Of a DNA stretch of 64,000 bases, positions 38,837 to 47,582 are shown one piece after another. Numbering within the stretch: position 1 is the first letter of the stretch; the number at the start of each line of letters is the position of its first letter. The position numbers and the translations under genes are program-made. The notes beneath the pieces were generated by a model, which was not told the origin of the DNA, made no database searches, and saw only the letters and a list, made by a program, of their open reading frames with translations. Source of the stretch: Anastrepha obliqua. Its lineage: Eukaryota > Arthropoda > Insecta > Diptera > Tephritidae. The stretch is taken from positions 59,118,001-59,182,000 of the forward strand of contig NC_072893.1 of the NCBI RefSeq assembly GCF_027943255.1, written 5' to 3'.

Positions 38837-39832
38837 ATGCCACGTGGGACCCATTTGACCACTGAAGAGCGTGGTTTGATTCTGGGAATGAGAGAAAGTG
38901 GCAAAACAATTGCAGAAATTTCTTCCCGCGTAGATCATCACATCAACACCATAACAAACTTTTGCAAAAATGCATCCAGTTATGGTAAAAGCAAGCGCAG
39001 CGGCCGACCAACGTCTCTTAAAGAACGCTCCAAAAGGGAGATTTGGCGTCTTGCTGCCCAAAAAGAGATGTCCTGCAGCGAAATTTGCAGCCATCTGAAC
39101 CTCAACGTTTCCAGGAGACGAGTCAACCAAATAATTTGCGAAAATAAGAATCTGTCATATGCTTTGCGAGAGCCTGTACCAAAGCTACTACCACGTCACC
39201 TTAAGGCCCGCTTGGCATTCGCGGAAAAATACAAATTTTGGACTCACGAGTTCCGAAATGTGGTTTTTTCCGACGAGAAAAAATTTAATTTAGACGGTCC
39301 AGATGGCTGCCACAAGTATTGGCAAGATAAAAGACTGCCCCGACAAACCCGTCACAAACGCAACTTCGGTGGAGGGTCGTTAATGGTATGGGCTGCCTTT
39401 GGATATGCCGGAAAGTCCCGAATATGCTTTATTCCGACAAGAACCAACGCGGAAATGTACATACAGCTTCTTGACCAAGAGCTCATTGATTATTCGGAAA
39501 CATTTTATCCTGACAAGTGGACTTTTCAGCAGGACAATGCTCCAATACATACTGCAAACTTGTTCAAAATGTTTTTTTCATCACGAAATATTGATGTTTT
39601 AGAGTGGCCAGCATTAAGTCCTGACCTTAATCCAATAGAGGACCTTTGGGGCATACTTTCTGCCAAGGTTTACAAAAATGGACGTCAGTTTGAGTCCATT
39701 GTGCACCTCAAGGATGCTGTGGTCGCTGAGTGGGCAAAAATTAGCAAATCCACGCTAGAAAAATTGGCCGACTCAATGCCCACTCGCTTAAACAAAGTTA
39801 TTTCAGCCAAAGGCAACCATATTAATTATTAA
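38837..39832 (+). CDS. Tc3-like transposase, intact (331 aa)
   Basis: Cuts and rejoins the element at TA sites. The start is the ATG opening MPRGTHLTTEERGLI, a typical Tc3-family N-terminus. Residues about 5-50 and 60-105 form two helix-turn-helix domains that bind the terminal repeats, separated by a GRPTS motif (residues 56-60) resembling the GRPR linker. The catalytic domain follows: D146 in VVFSDEKKFNLDGPDG, D233 in FQQDNAPIH and E268 in SPDLNPIEDLWGIL, with 34 residues between the last two (DD34E). The protein ends GNHINY, as in Tc3. There are no stops or frameshifts and the length is normal for the family. Similarity to Tc3 is from motif recognition; the exact family name is not determined. 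Confidence 0.95.
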   Translation: MPRGTHLTTEERGLILGMRESGKTIAEISSRVDHHINTITNFCKNASSYGKSKRSGRPTSLKERSKREIWRLAAQKEMSCSEICSHLNLNVSRRRVNQIICENKNLSYALREPVPKLLPRHLKARLAFAEKYKFWTHEFRNVVFSDEKKFNLDGPDGCHKYWQDKRLPRQTRHKRNFGGGSLMVWAAFGYAGKSRICFIPTRTNAEMYIQLLDQELIDYSETFYPDKWTFQQDNAPIHTANLFKMFFSSRNIDVLEWPALSPDLNPIEDLWGILSAKVYKNGRQFESIVHLKDAVVAEWAKISKSTLEKLADSMPTRLNKVISAKGNHINY

Positions 39833-39892
39833 ATTAAAAAAAATAAGTTGAAATCATTGAACTTCGGCAAGAAATGCGACAAAATTGTGAAA

Positions 39893-39913
39893 TGCACATA
39901 TAATTATTTCCTA
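39893..39913 (-). repeat. Tc3-like element, right inner repeat
   Basis: Reverse complement starts TAGGAAATAATTATATGTGC, one mismatch from the left inner repeat. It lies 180 bp from the right end. Confidence 0.85.
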
Positions 39914-40068
39914 TTAAACTTTTTCATTTTATTTTTTATTTTTGTAAGTTAAAAAAAAAATGAAGTTTTTGTTATTGTTTTTTAATTGTTTTAATTAGAT
40001 TTATAAGTAAAAAATAAGTCAATAAATTCTATTTCATTTGAAATATATTTTTTTCACATAAATTGTCA

Positions 40069-40093
40069 TGCACATATACTTATTTCCATGAGG
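40069..40093 (-). repeat. Tc3-like element, right outer terminal repeat
   Basis: Reverse complement starts CCTCATGGAAATAAGTATAT. It is followed by TA and then resumed 5S spacer. Confidence 0.93.
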
Positions 40094-40205
40094 TATGTAT
40101 ATGAATTTATTAGGGTCTCGTTAGGTGCATAGTAGGTATTGAATAAAATAGTTGGTATTCATATTTGGTTTGTTTGAAGTGAGTGTACTGGTGGAGATAT
40201 AAATT

Positions 40206-40311
40206 GTCAACGACCATACCACGCTGAAAACATCGGTTCTCGTCCGATCACCGAAATTAAGCAGCGTCGGGCGTCGGGCGCGGTTAGTACTTGGATGGGG
40301 GACCGCTTGGG
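40206..40311 (+). pseudogene. 5S rRNA copy 45, duplicated and 3'-truncated
   Basis: Has both the GTCGGGC duplication and the cut after CTTGGG. It is the only cut copy with the GATATAAATT flank. Long spacer with the TTTAAGCG variant, 856 bp to the next copy. Confidence 0.87.
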
Positions 40312-41061
40312 GGACAATTTTTTTTTCTTCATTTTATTTTTGCATTTCTTATTAATATAATATTTATTTGAAATTATAATTTTATACTCTGCTCTTATAT
40401 TAACGTTTGCTATTTGTATTTCAATGAATTTCTTTACTCGTTTTTACTCCATTTAGTTAGTAGAATTATTTAACTCGTTTATTTGTGTAATCACTCCTTT
40501 AATGTTTTCGAGTTTACTTTATTTAGTTAAAGAATTAATTTTATATTTTATAAAATGTTTTATGCGAAAATTCAAGCCGAATAAAACAAGCTTGCAACAG
40601 CCACCCAAAAACTACATACAACAAGCAAACACTTACAACTGGGATAACTGAGAAATTCGCAATAAATGAGTACACCACAATAGGAATATCGGTTTATTTT
40701 GAGTTTTAAAGAAGAAAACATACATATATGACAACAGACAATTTCACTAGAAGAACAGTAGTTGCAGAGCGAAAATAACTACCACTATCCCATTTAAGCA
40801 TTGCTACCAAATTTAGAAATATTATATAGTACATATATGTATGTATATAGCGAAAATATGCTAACCCAATATTTAAGCGTAAACTAACAATTAGAAAATG
40901 GTAGGGATATGTATTAAATCGTTATACACTCATTGAAATAATTCATATAATATATGTATATGATTTTATTAGGGTCTCGTTATGTGCATAGGTATTCAAT
41001 ATAATAGTTGGTATTCATATTTGTTTTGTTTGAAGTGAGTGTACTGGTGGGGATTTAAATT

Positions 41062-41181
41062 GTCAACGACCATACCACGCTGAAAACATCGGTTCTCGTC
41101 CGATCACCGAAATTAAGCAGCGTCGGGCGCGGTTAGTACTTGGATGGGGGACCGCTTGGGAACACCGCGTGTTGTTGACAT
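41062..41181 (+). rRNA. 5SrRNA: 5S ribosomal RNA, copy 46
   Basis: Canonical 120-nt gene. The long spacer after it has many private changes (TATATAGTTAAAGAATCAATT, TTGATTGTGTATG, GTTAGTGGCATAGG), marking the start of the diverged array edge. Confidence 0.95.
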
Positions 41182-41920
41182 CCAACAATTTTTTTTCTTC
41201 ATTTTATTTTTGCATTTCTTATTAATATAATATTTATTTGAAATTATAATTTTATACTCTGCTCTTATATTAACGTTTGCTATTTGTATTTCAATGAATT
41301 TCTTTACTCGTTTTTACTCCTTTTAGTTAGTAGAATTATTTAACTCGTTTATTTGTGTAATCACTCCTTTAATGTTTTCGAATTTACTTTATATAGTTAA
41401 AGAATCAATTTTATATTTTATAAAATGTTTTATGCAAAAATTCAATCCGAATAAAACAAGCTTGCAACAGCCACCCAAAAACTACATACAACAAGCAAAC
41501 ACTTACAACTGGGATAACTGAGAAATTCGCAATAAATGAGTACACCACAATAGGAATATCGGTTTATTTTGAGTTTTAAAGAAGAAAACATACATATATG
41601 ACAACAGACAATTTCACTAGAAGAACAGTAGTTGCAGAGCGAAAATAACTACCACTATCCCATTTAAGCATTGCTACCAAATTTAGAAATATTATATAGT
41701 ACATATATGTATGTATATAGCGAAAAGATGCTAACCCAATATTTTGGCATAAACTAACAATTGGAAAACGGTAGGGATATGTATTAAATCGTTGTACACT
41801 CATTGATTGTGTATGTATATGATTTTATTTGGGTCTCGTTAGTGGCATAGGTATTGAATAAAATAGTTGGCATTCATATTTGGTTTGTTTGAAGTGAGTG
41901 TACTGGTGGGGATTTAAATT

Positions 41921-42047
41921 GTCAACGACCATACCACGCTGAAAACATCGGTTCTCGTCCGATCACCGAAATTAAGCAGCGTCGGGCGTCGGGCGCGGTT
42001 AGTACTTGGATGGGGGACCGCTTGGGAACACCGCGTGTTGTTGACAT
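41921..42047 (+). rRNA. 5SrRNA: 5S rRNA copy 47, with 7-bp internal duplication
   Basis: 127-nt gene with GTCGGGC twice. The downstream T-run is expanded to TTTTTTTTCTTCTTTTTTCTC. GGATTTAAATT flank, long spacer with edge variants, 878 bp to the next copy. Confidence 0.85.
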
Positions 42048-42798
42048 CCAACAATTTTTTTTCTTCTTTTTTCTCTTCATTTTATTTTTGCATTTCTTAT
42101 TAATACAATATTTATTTGAAATTATAATTTTATACCCTGCTCTTATATTAACGTTTGCTATTTGTATTTCAATGAATTTCTTTACTCGTTTTTACTCCTT
42201 TTAGTTAGTAGAATTATTTAACTCGTTTATTTGTGTAATCACTCCTTTAATGTTTTCGAATTTACTTTATGTAGTTAAAGAATTAATTTTATATTTTATA
42301 AAATGTTTTATGCAAAAATTCAATCCGAATAAAACAAGCTTGCAACATCCACCCAAAAACTACATACAACAAGCAAACACTTACAACTGGGATAACTGAG
42401 AAATTCGCAATAAATGAGTACACCACAATAGGAATATCGGTTTATTTTGAGTTTTAAAGAAGAAAACATACATATATGACAACAGACAATTTCACTAGAA
42501 GAACAGTAGTTGCAGAGCGAAAATAACTACCACTATCCCATTTAAGCATTGCTACCAAATTTAGAAATATTATATAGTACATATATGTATGTATATAGCG
42601 AAAAGATGCTAACCCAATATTTTGGCATAAACTAACAATTGGAAAACGGTAGGGATATGTATTAAATCGTTGTACACTCATTGATTGTGTATGTATATGA
42701 TTTTATTAGGGTCTCGTTAGTGGCATAGGTATTGAATAAAATAGTTGGCATTCATATTTGGTTTGTTTGAAGTGAGTGTACTGGTGGGGACTTAAATT

Positions 42799-42925
42799 GT
42801 CAACGACCATACCACGCTGAAAACATCGGTTCTCGTCCGATCACCGAAATTAAGCAGCGTCGGGCGTCGGGCGCGGTTAGTACTTGGATGGGGGACCGCT
42901 TGGGAACACCGCGTCTTGTTGACAT
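42799..42925 (+). rRNA. 5SrRNA: 5S rRNA copy 48, last copy, with duplication and a helix I change
   Basis: 127-nt gene with GTCGGGC twice, a unique GGACTTAAATT flank, and CGCGTCTTGTTGACAT in place of CGCGTGTTGTTGACAT near the 3' end. Probably a decaying edge copy. Its spacer is lost after about 43138. Confidence 0.8.
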
Positions 42926-43138
42926 CCAACAATTTTTTTTTATTCATTTTATTTTTGCATTTCTTATTAATATAATATTTATTTGAAATTATAATTTTAT
43001 ACTCTGCTCTTATATTAACGTTTGCTATTTGTATTTCAATGAATTTCTTTACTCGTTTTACTCCATGTCGTTAGTAGAATTATTTAACTCGTTTATTTAT
43101 GTAATCACTCCTTTAATGTTTTGGAGTTTAGTTTATTT

Positions 43139-43659
43139 TTCTCACACTTTCTATATTAGCGGGGTAAAGTGTTTTGTTCTCAGTGAGTTCTTCCTTAGGA
43201 TTGACTATGACTATTATAAGGACGGCACAGGACTTAGATAAGCGCAATACAGTGGGTTGCTCCTTCTCCATAGCCTCTACTAAGCCGAGACCGTTAGTGC
43301 GAGATGAAGAATCACACCCTGCGCGAGGTAACCCTGCTACTTAACTCAGTAAGATCCCTTGCTGTCATATGACAAATTTTGTGATTAGTGAGTTAAAACA
43401 GAACACTACGGATCGAGACTTGAACTGTCGATAACGGGCTGTTCTTCAACAGTGGCTCCCTTGAAGAGTACAAATAGGGCCACTTCGGTATATACGGCAC
43501 AATAGAATTCGTTTTAGAGGTATGGTTCCTTCGGCAAAGTTTCTTATTTTGATCCCTAGAATACGATTTTCACAGAGCAATGAGCGATTTTTAAATCGCC
43601 CCGCCCTACTGTTCATATAACACCAAATATTTCCTTTACGCAAATTAACTTTCAGCATA
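43139..43659. other. Array edge to LINE, unassigned
   Basis: Spacer similarity ends at TTTTGGAGTTTAGTTTATTT. The following 500 bp have a higher GC content and no feature I recognise. They could be the degraded 5' part of the LINE that follows. Confidence 0.4.
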
Positions 43660-43669
43660 GCATATTGGC

Positions 43670-45790
43670 TACGCCTCTTAAATGCCGCAGCCAAGCGAAA
43701 CTGCACACAAATCCTCACATCCTCCTCTCATTAATTCAAAAACCATGGGTGTCGAAAGGACAAATACCGGGCTTGGGAGTTATAAAGTGGGGGATAGACC
43801 CCTTTATAAAGAGGGAGAGGTCCGTCCGCGTACGTGTATTATTGTGCCAAAAGCGGTTGATTGCATTTTGTTACGACAATTCTGCAGTCAAGACTTAGTT
43901 GCAGTCAAGATAAAGTATCTATTAGAGGGGAAAGGGGTAGAGACAATCGTCGTCTCGGCCTGTGGCACAAAATGTAACTTCAGGGGGCATAAACTCATGG
44001 ACTTCATTCTGTCATCTCGCTTGGTTATACAGAACATTGGTACCAGCCCGACTTTTGTAACCAGCAGAAGGCAATTGGGGTGAGTTTTAAACGAGTGTTA
44101 TAATAAGGTGTGCCCGGAACATAGGAGAAGAATGAGTAAGAGAGTCCCTTGCTGGAACGCCGAACTCTCGAAACTCTAGAAAACTTCCAGGAAACTTAAA
44201 CCTCAGTTGGAAGGGGATTGAACTGCCTACCGTAAACTGAGGAAGGAATATAAAAAGAAAATTAGATCATTTAAATTGATCTTTTATAGAACCTTCTGCA
44301 GTGAACTGGAGAAACGCAAGAATTCAACGAGGTTATGCAAGGTCATCCAAAGAGACCGGACGGCTAGGCTGGACTCACTGCTCAAACCTGGTGGTACTTA
44401 TACTGACTCAAAATCAGATGTGTACGATGTTATCTTTTCAACACATTTCCCTTGCTATCCATCAATCTGACCATGTCGGTATAATTACCAGCAGAGGTGA
44501 TTGGTTCATTGCATCTAGGATAGTTAACGAGGAAACGATAAGGTTCGTCTTCTCGTCATTCGAAAACTTTAAGTCCCCAGGACTCGATGGCATTTACTTA
44601 ATCATGCTCAAGAGTAGCGGAGAACAACTAATGAAGGTTCTAAAAAAATCTTTACGGCATGTCTTGCGCACGCTTATGTTTCACAAACGTGGTGTTTGGT
44701 GAAAGTTGTCTTTGTGTCAAAGCCAGGCAAGGACAACTACGCTTTTCCAAAAAGTTTCAGACCTATAAGCCTGACATCGTTTATGCTTAAAGGCCTGGAT
44801 TGCATGGTAAAGAAACACATTAAGACGAAGGTTTTAAGTCGAAAGCCTCTCAATGTCAGACAGCATGCTTATCAAAGTGGGAAATCTTGCGAATCGGCTC
44901 TGCACGAGTGTGTCAGCATGTCAGCAGCTGGAAACAAGAAAGTACACTCTTCGTGTGTTTGACTCTATGTGCTCTTCTATCAGAAGTTATGGAGTAGAAG
45001 AAATCATTGTCAGATAGATTTACTCTACGCTATCCAAAAGACTCCTTACCATGGATAGAGAAAGCGATGAAGGAGTCAAGGTTGAGGTTAAGAAGGATTG
45101 CCCACAAGACGGTGTACTCTCTTTCCTACTTTCATGATTTGTTGTGGACTCTCTTCTTAATTATCTGCAGGAAATTGGATACATCCAAGCATACGCGGAC
45201 GCGTATTAATCTCAGGACGATCACTTCAAGCTATATGCAATTAAATGCAGGTAGCTCTAAATAAGATTAACACGTTCCCTGTCCCAATACAAAAATGCCA
45301 AATTGACCGACAAGTCCAACAGGGTTTTTTGAATAATTTGTTTTTACTTTATTATCGTACCAGCACGTCCAGTGCAGAAACTGTACAGTTCCGTTACAGT
45401 TCCGTCCAGTCAAATAATTTGTGCTCAGTGCTTATCAGGCGCACGTTTCCTGAACCATATGTGGCTCAGCGGACAGGGAACGTGTTAAGCATTGATGCGA
45501 ATTGCACGGTCTTTCGGTGAATCCTTTAAGAAGTACCTTAGTGCTATACACTAGGAAACGCAATATGTTACTACTAATACTTGTTACTACCCACATTGAA
45601 AGGGGTAACACTGCAACTGTCTTCTGAAGTTTAATACTTAGGAGTAATCCTAATCCTTACCTGGAAGAAGCACGTCGAGCAGAAGGTCTCTCCAACACTA
45701 AAAGTCTTCGAGAAGTGTAAGAGAACCTTTAGCAAGACATGGGGTCCAAGACCAGGTTACATTCGCCTCTGTAGTATGGTGGAAGGCTAC
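43670..45790 (+). pseudogene. LINE ORF2 remnant (endonuclease, reverse transcriptase)
   Basis: The coding content of the LINE is split over several frames. The endonuclease already needs a frame change near 43790, and the reverse transcriptase has stops near 44470, 44700 and 44960. It cannot make a working protein. Confidence 0.75.
45271..45484. mobile_element. TTAA-flanked MITE (piggyBac-like), 214 bp
   Basis: Perfect 14-bp inverted ends, CACGTTCCCTGTCC at 45271-45284 and GGACAGGGAACGTG at 45471-45484, each bordered by TTAA (45267-45270 and 45485-45488). The TTAA target and a CAC end fit piggyBac-type elements. There is no coding capacity. It lies inside the degraded LINE, so it came later. 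Confidence 0.82.
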
Positions 45791-46020
45791 AATGGTTGCA
45801 AAAATTAGAAATCTACCCATATTGTGATTAATTTTTTGTAGTATTGTTTATTGGTACTCAATTCCAAATCAAGTTTTATTGAAGTGATCTTACACCAGGT
45901 GATTGGTTATATGAAAATCTTTCAGAAATATTGTTTGATTGTAAACAATTGTTTCAAAATTTTACCAGGTGAATCACAGATGTTCTTAAATTAATAGCAA
46001 ATCATAAAGAGAAGCGTATG

Positions 46021-46256
46021 ACTTCTCTTCGGTGGGTCCGGTTTGGAACCCACTGTGGACATAGAACACCAAGTTAAAGAAAAATATTTTTCCAGTAGCG
46101 GTCGCCAAACGGCAAACAGTGTCAAACCTGAAGTGCAGCTCTTCTCGTAAATAACAATCAACCATTCGGTTGCTGCATAAAACTGTAAGACGCTCGTTTC
46201 CTAGGCAAACATCAAAACACCAGCGCGCCACAAATTGGAGGAGAAATTCAGCCACT
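46021..46256 (+). mobile_element. tRNA-derived SINE, copy C (old, diverged)
   Basis: Aligns along most of its length with the reverse complement of the copies at 53673-53990 and 58868-59195: AACACCAAGTTAAAGAAAAA, then TAGCGGTCGCC, CATCAAAACACC and CGCGCCACAAATTGGAGGAG, in the same order. GGTTTGGAACCC near 46040 stands where the B box is expected. The long minus-strand open frame across it is therefore a chance frame. Confidence 0.72.
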
Positions 46257-47012
46257 TTGAAATTTCGACAGCTAATAAAAGGTACTAATAGTTCTTGTGG
46301 TTTTAGAATTCTCACTGAAAGTACAATATAAAATAAAAAAACTATTATGGATAAAATAATTTCAATTGAACTATTCAATGTGATAAATTATGTTAATTTT
46401 TTTCCCGAACCCTTGTCGCGATCCATAAAAAATGTTTAAAGATTTTAAAATTTCCGTCGATTCATTTATTTTGTACACACGATATGAGATTTGACTTTTG
46501 GTGTTGGCAATTTGTGTGACTGTAACAAATTTCATTATCTTAGCTTTCGTTGTTCCCTTTTCCAATACCTAGCACTTTTCACCATAATTAGCTTAATTGT
46601 TGACAAGTTTTGACGATTTATTTGGTTCTTATATAATTTTAGTATTTTTTTATGAAACCACACAAATCATAGCTTTAAACTTTATTCAAATTAAACGAAA
46701 AGTAATCGAAAAATTTTTTTAGACTTAAAACTTTTTAATTAGAAGCACGCAGTTTTATAGCCCTTTGGATTCTGTTATAATAACGTGAAAGTTTGAAGTG
46801 GCTCAAAAATCACGTTAAATTGTGGCTTTTCTTTTTTGGCTGGCGGTTCTGTGTGTCCTCTCCAAACAACGAATATTCAAAATTTTTAAATCGAAGAAAA
46901 AATCCAAAGCCGTCGGCCAGAAAAATTGACATAAATCAATGCAATCCATGATTAATAATCTGGAGAAATACTGCACTGAATAGAATATGGAAGTAAACCC
47001 AATAAATTAGAG
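46257..47012. other. AT-rich, no recognised feature
   Basis: No convincing frame, repeat end or RNA gene seen on either strand. Confidence 0.4.
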
Positions 47013-47400
47013 ATGAGGGTCTATAGAAGAGGTGGACGACTTTCTCAGGCAGAAAAATGGTGGCATCAAGGTGAAGAAAGTAAAGTGGTTGCAGAATATA
47101 AATACCTTGATGCCATTCTCACACCAAAAATGGCGTTCTGCAAGCACTTAGAAGCCAGAAATACTTCAGCAAAAGTTAGTATTATTTGCACATGGAGCAA
47201 TTCCTTAGCGAAGCCATTAATCTCATTAAAATCAAAATGGGAGCTGTTCCAAGTTATGTGCACAGCTTTACAAACTTACGCCGCCCAAGTTTGTGGCTAT
47301 ACCTCATCCTTATCATATCCCCTTGTCGTGCCATTTAGCTCGACGAAACTTGGGCCCAAGTGTTACGCGTCAACGCATGGTAAACAGATTAGAATAATAT
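47013..47400 (+). pseudogene. LINE reverse transcriptase thumb fragment
   Basis: The frame starts RVYRRGGRLSQAEKWWHQGE and continues with EYKYLDAILTPKMAFCKHLE and TALQTYAAQVCGY. This is the pattern of the region after the YADD motif in insect non-LTR retrotransposons (RRGGRL...W...G, YKYLG..LTP, QTYAAQVWG). The catalytic part is absent and the frame stops at 47400. It is a different LINE family from the one at 43660-45800. Confidence 0.7.
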
Positions 47401-47475
47401 AAACTACTTTGTAACAGCAATTATGAGACTCGTGACGAACTCTGGTGGCGTACAGATAGAAACTAAAATTCAATC

Positions 47476-47575
47476 AAGACCCAGGCTCGTGATGTTTATG
47501 TTGGATCCGACGATCTATTCACGAGCCCGGCTCGTCATGTCACGAGTTAGACTCGTTAAAGCACGGCAAGGGGTT
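47476..47575. mobile_element. Partial piggyBac-like terminal region
   Basis: Ends GCACGGCAAGGGGTTAA. Its reverse complement, TTAACCCCTTGCCGTGC, has the look of a piggyBac-type end next to its TTAA target. Several imperfect inverted copies of CTCGTGA/TCACGAG precede it. I cannot find the matching left end, so this is either truncated or a chance resemblance. Confidence 0.35.
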
Positions 47576-47582
47576 AAAAGGA

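Larger units (their letters stand above)
38469..40093 (+). mobile_element. Tc3-like (Tc1/mariner) DNA transposon, apparently intact
   Basis: The 1625-bp element is flanked by TA (38467-38468 and 40094-40095). Removing it together with one TA restores the normal 5S spacer ATATATGTATGTATATG, so the insertion site is exact. The 25-bp ends (38469-38493 and 40069-40093) are inverted repeats with one mismatch. Each end carries a second inner copy of the same motif about 180-190 bp inward, the IR/DR arrangement known in Tc3 and Sleeping Beauty-type elements. A single intact transposase gene occupies the middle. Intact ends, an uninterrupted frame and a clean target duplication point to a recent insertion. 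Confidence 0.94.
1..43138 (+). repeat. Tandem 5S rDNA array (48 gene copies, open at left edge)
   Basis: Each unit is a 5S gene, a T-run and an AT-rich spacer of about 720-770 bp. Positions 1-739 are the spacer of a unit whose gene lies outside the window. Spacers are alike across the whole array and contain no convincing gene. They differ by a 31-bp segment (TTTATACTCTGC... after GAAATTATAAT) that is present (long) or absent (short), by GCGAAAATTC versus GCATAAAATTC, by TAGATAAATT versus TAGAAATATT, and by the number of TATG repeats before the next gene. Recognisable spacer sequence stops near 43138 in the last unit. Short open frames in the spacers recur only because the spacer itself is repeated. 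Confidence 0.97.
43660..45800 (+). mobile_element. Degenerate LOA/R1-like LINE (non-LTR retrotransposon)
   Basis: Fragments appear in the order of a LINE ORF2. About 43730-44080 is an apurinic-type endonuclease remnant (WVSKGQIPGLG, then PKAVDCILLRQFCSQDLVAV and PTFVTSRRQ). About 44100-44460 is the linker. About 44520-45000 is reverse transcriptase (FKSPGLDGI, VFVSKPGKDNYAFPKSFRPI, RQHAYQSGKSCESALHECV). About 45170-45210 holds a ruined catalytic motif, YADAY for YADD. About 45630-45790 is the thumb region (YLGVILILTWKKHVEQKV). Frameshifts and stops separate the parts, and a TTAA element interrupts it at 45271-45484. The clade is assigned from motif style only. Confidence 0.82.

Noticed and set aside
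38783..39130. 115-residue minus-strand frame opposite the Tc3-like transposase
   Set aside because: It is a shadow of the transposase gene on the other strand.
5532..42681. Repeated 75-residue open frames on the minus strand (starting MSVQRFNTYPYRFPIVSLCQ)
   Set aside because: They lie in 5S spacers and recur only because the spacer does. Many units break the frame, no domain is recognisable and there is no sign of codon constraint.
1..43138. CRISPR-like or satellite interpretation of the regular repeats
   Set aside because: The period is about 850 bp, each unit holds a clear 5S gene, and the spacers are repeated and not unique.
45986..46378. 130-residue minus-strand frame as a membrane protein gene
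   Set aside because: Most of it is antisense to a diverged SINE copy. The hydrophobic end comes from AT-rich sequence.
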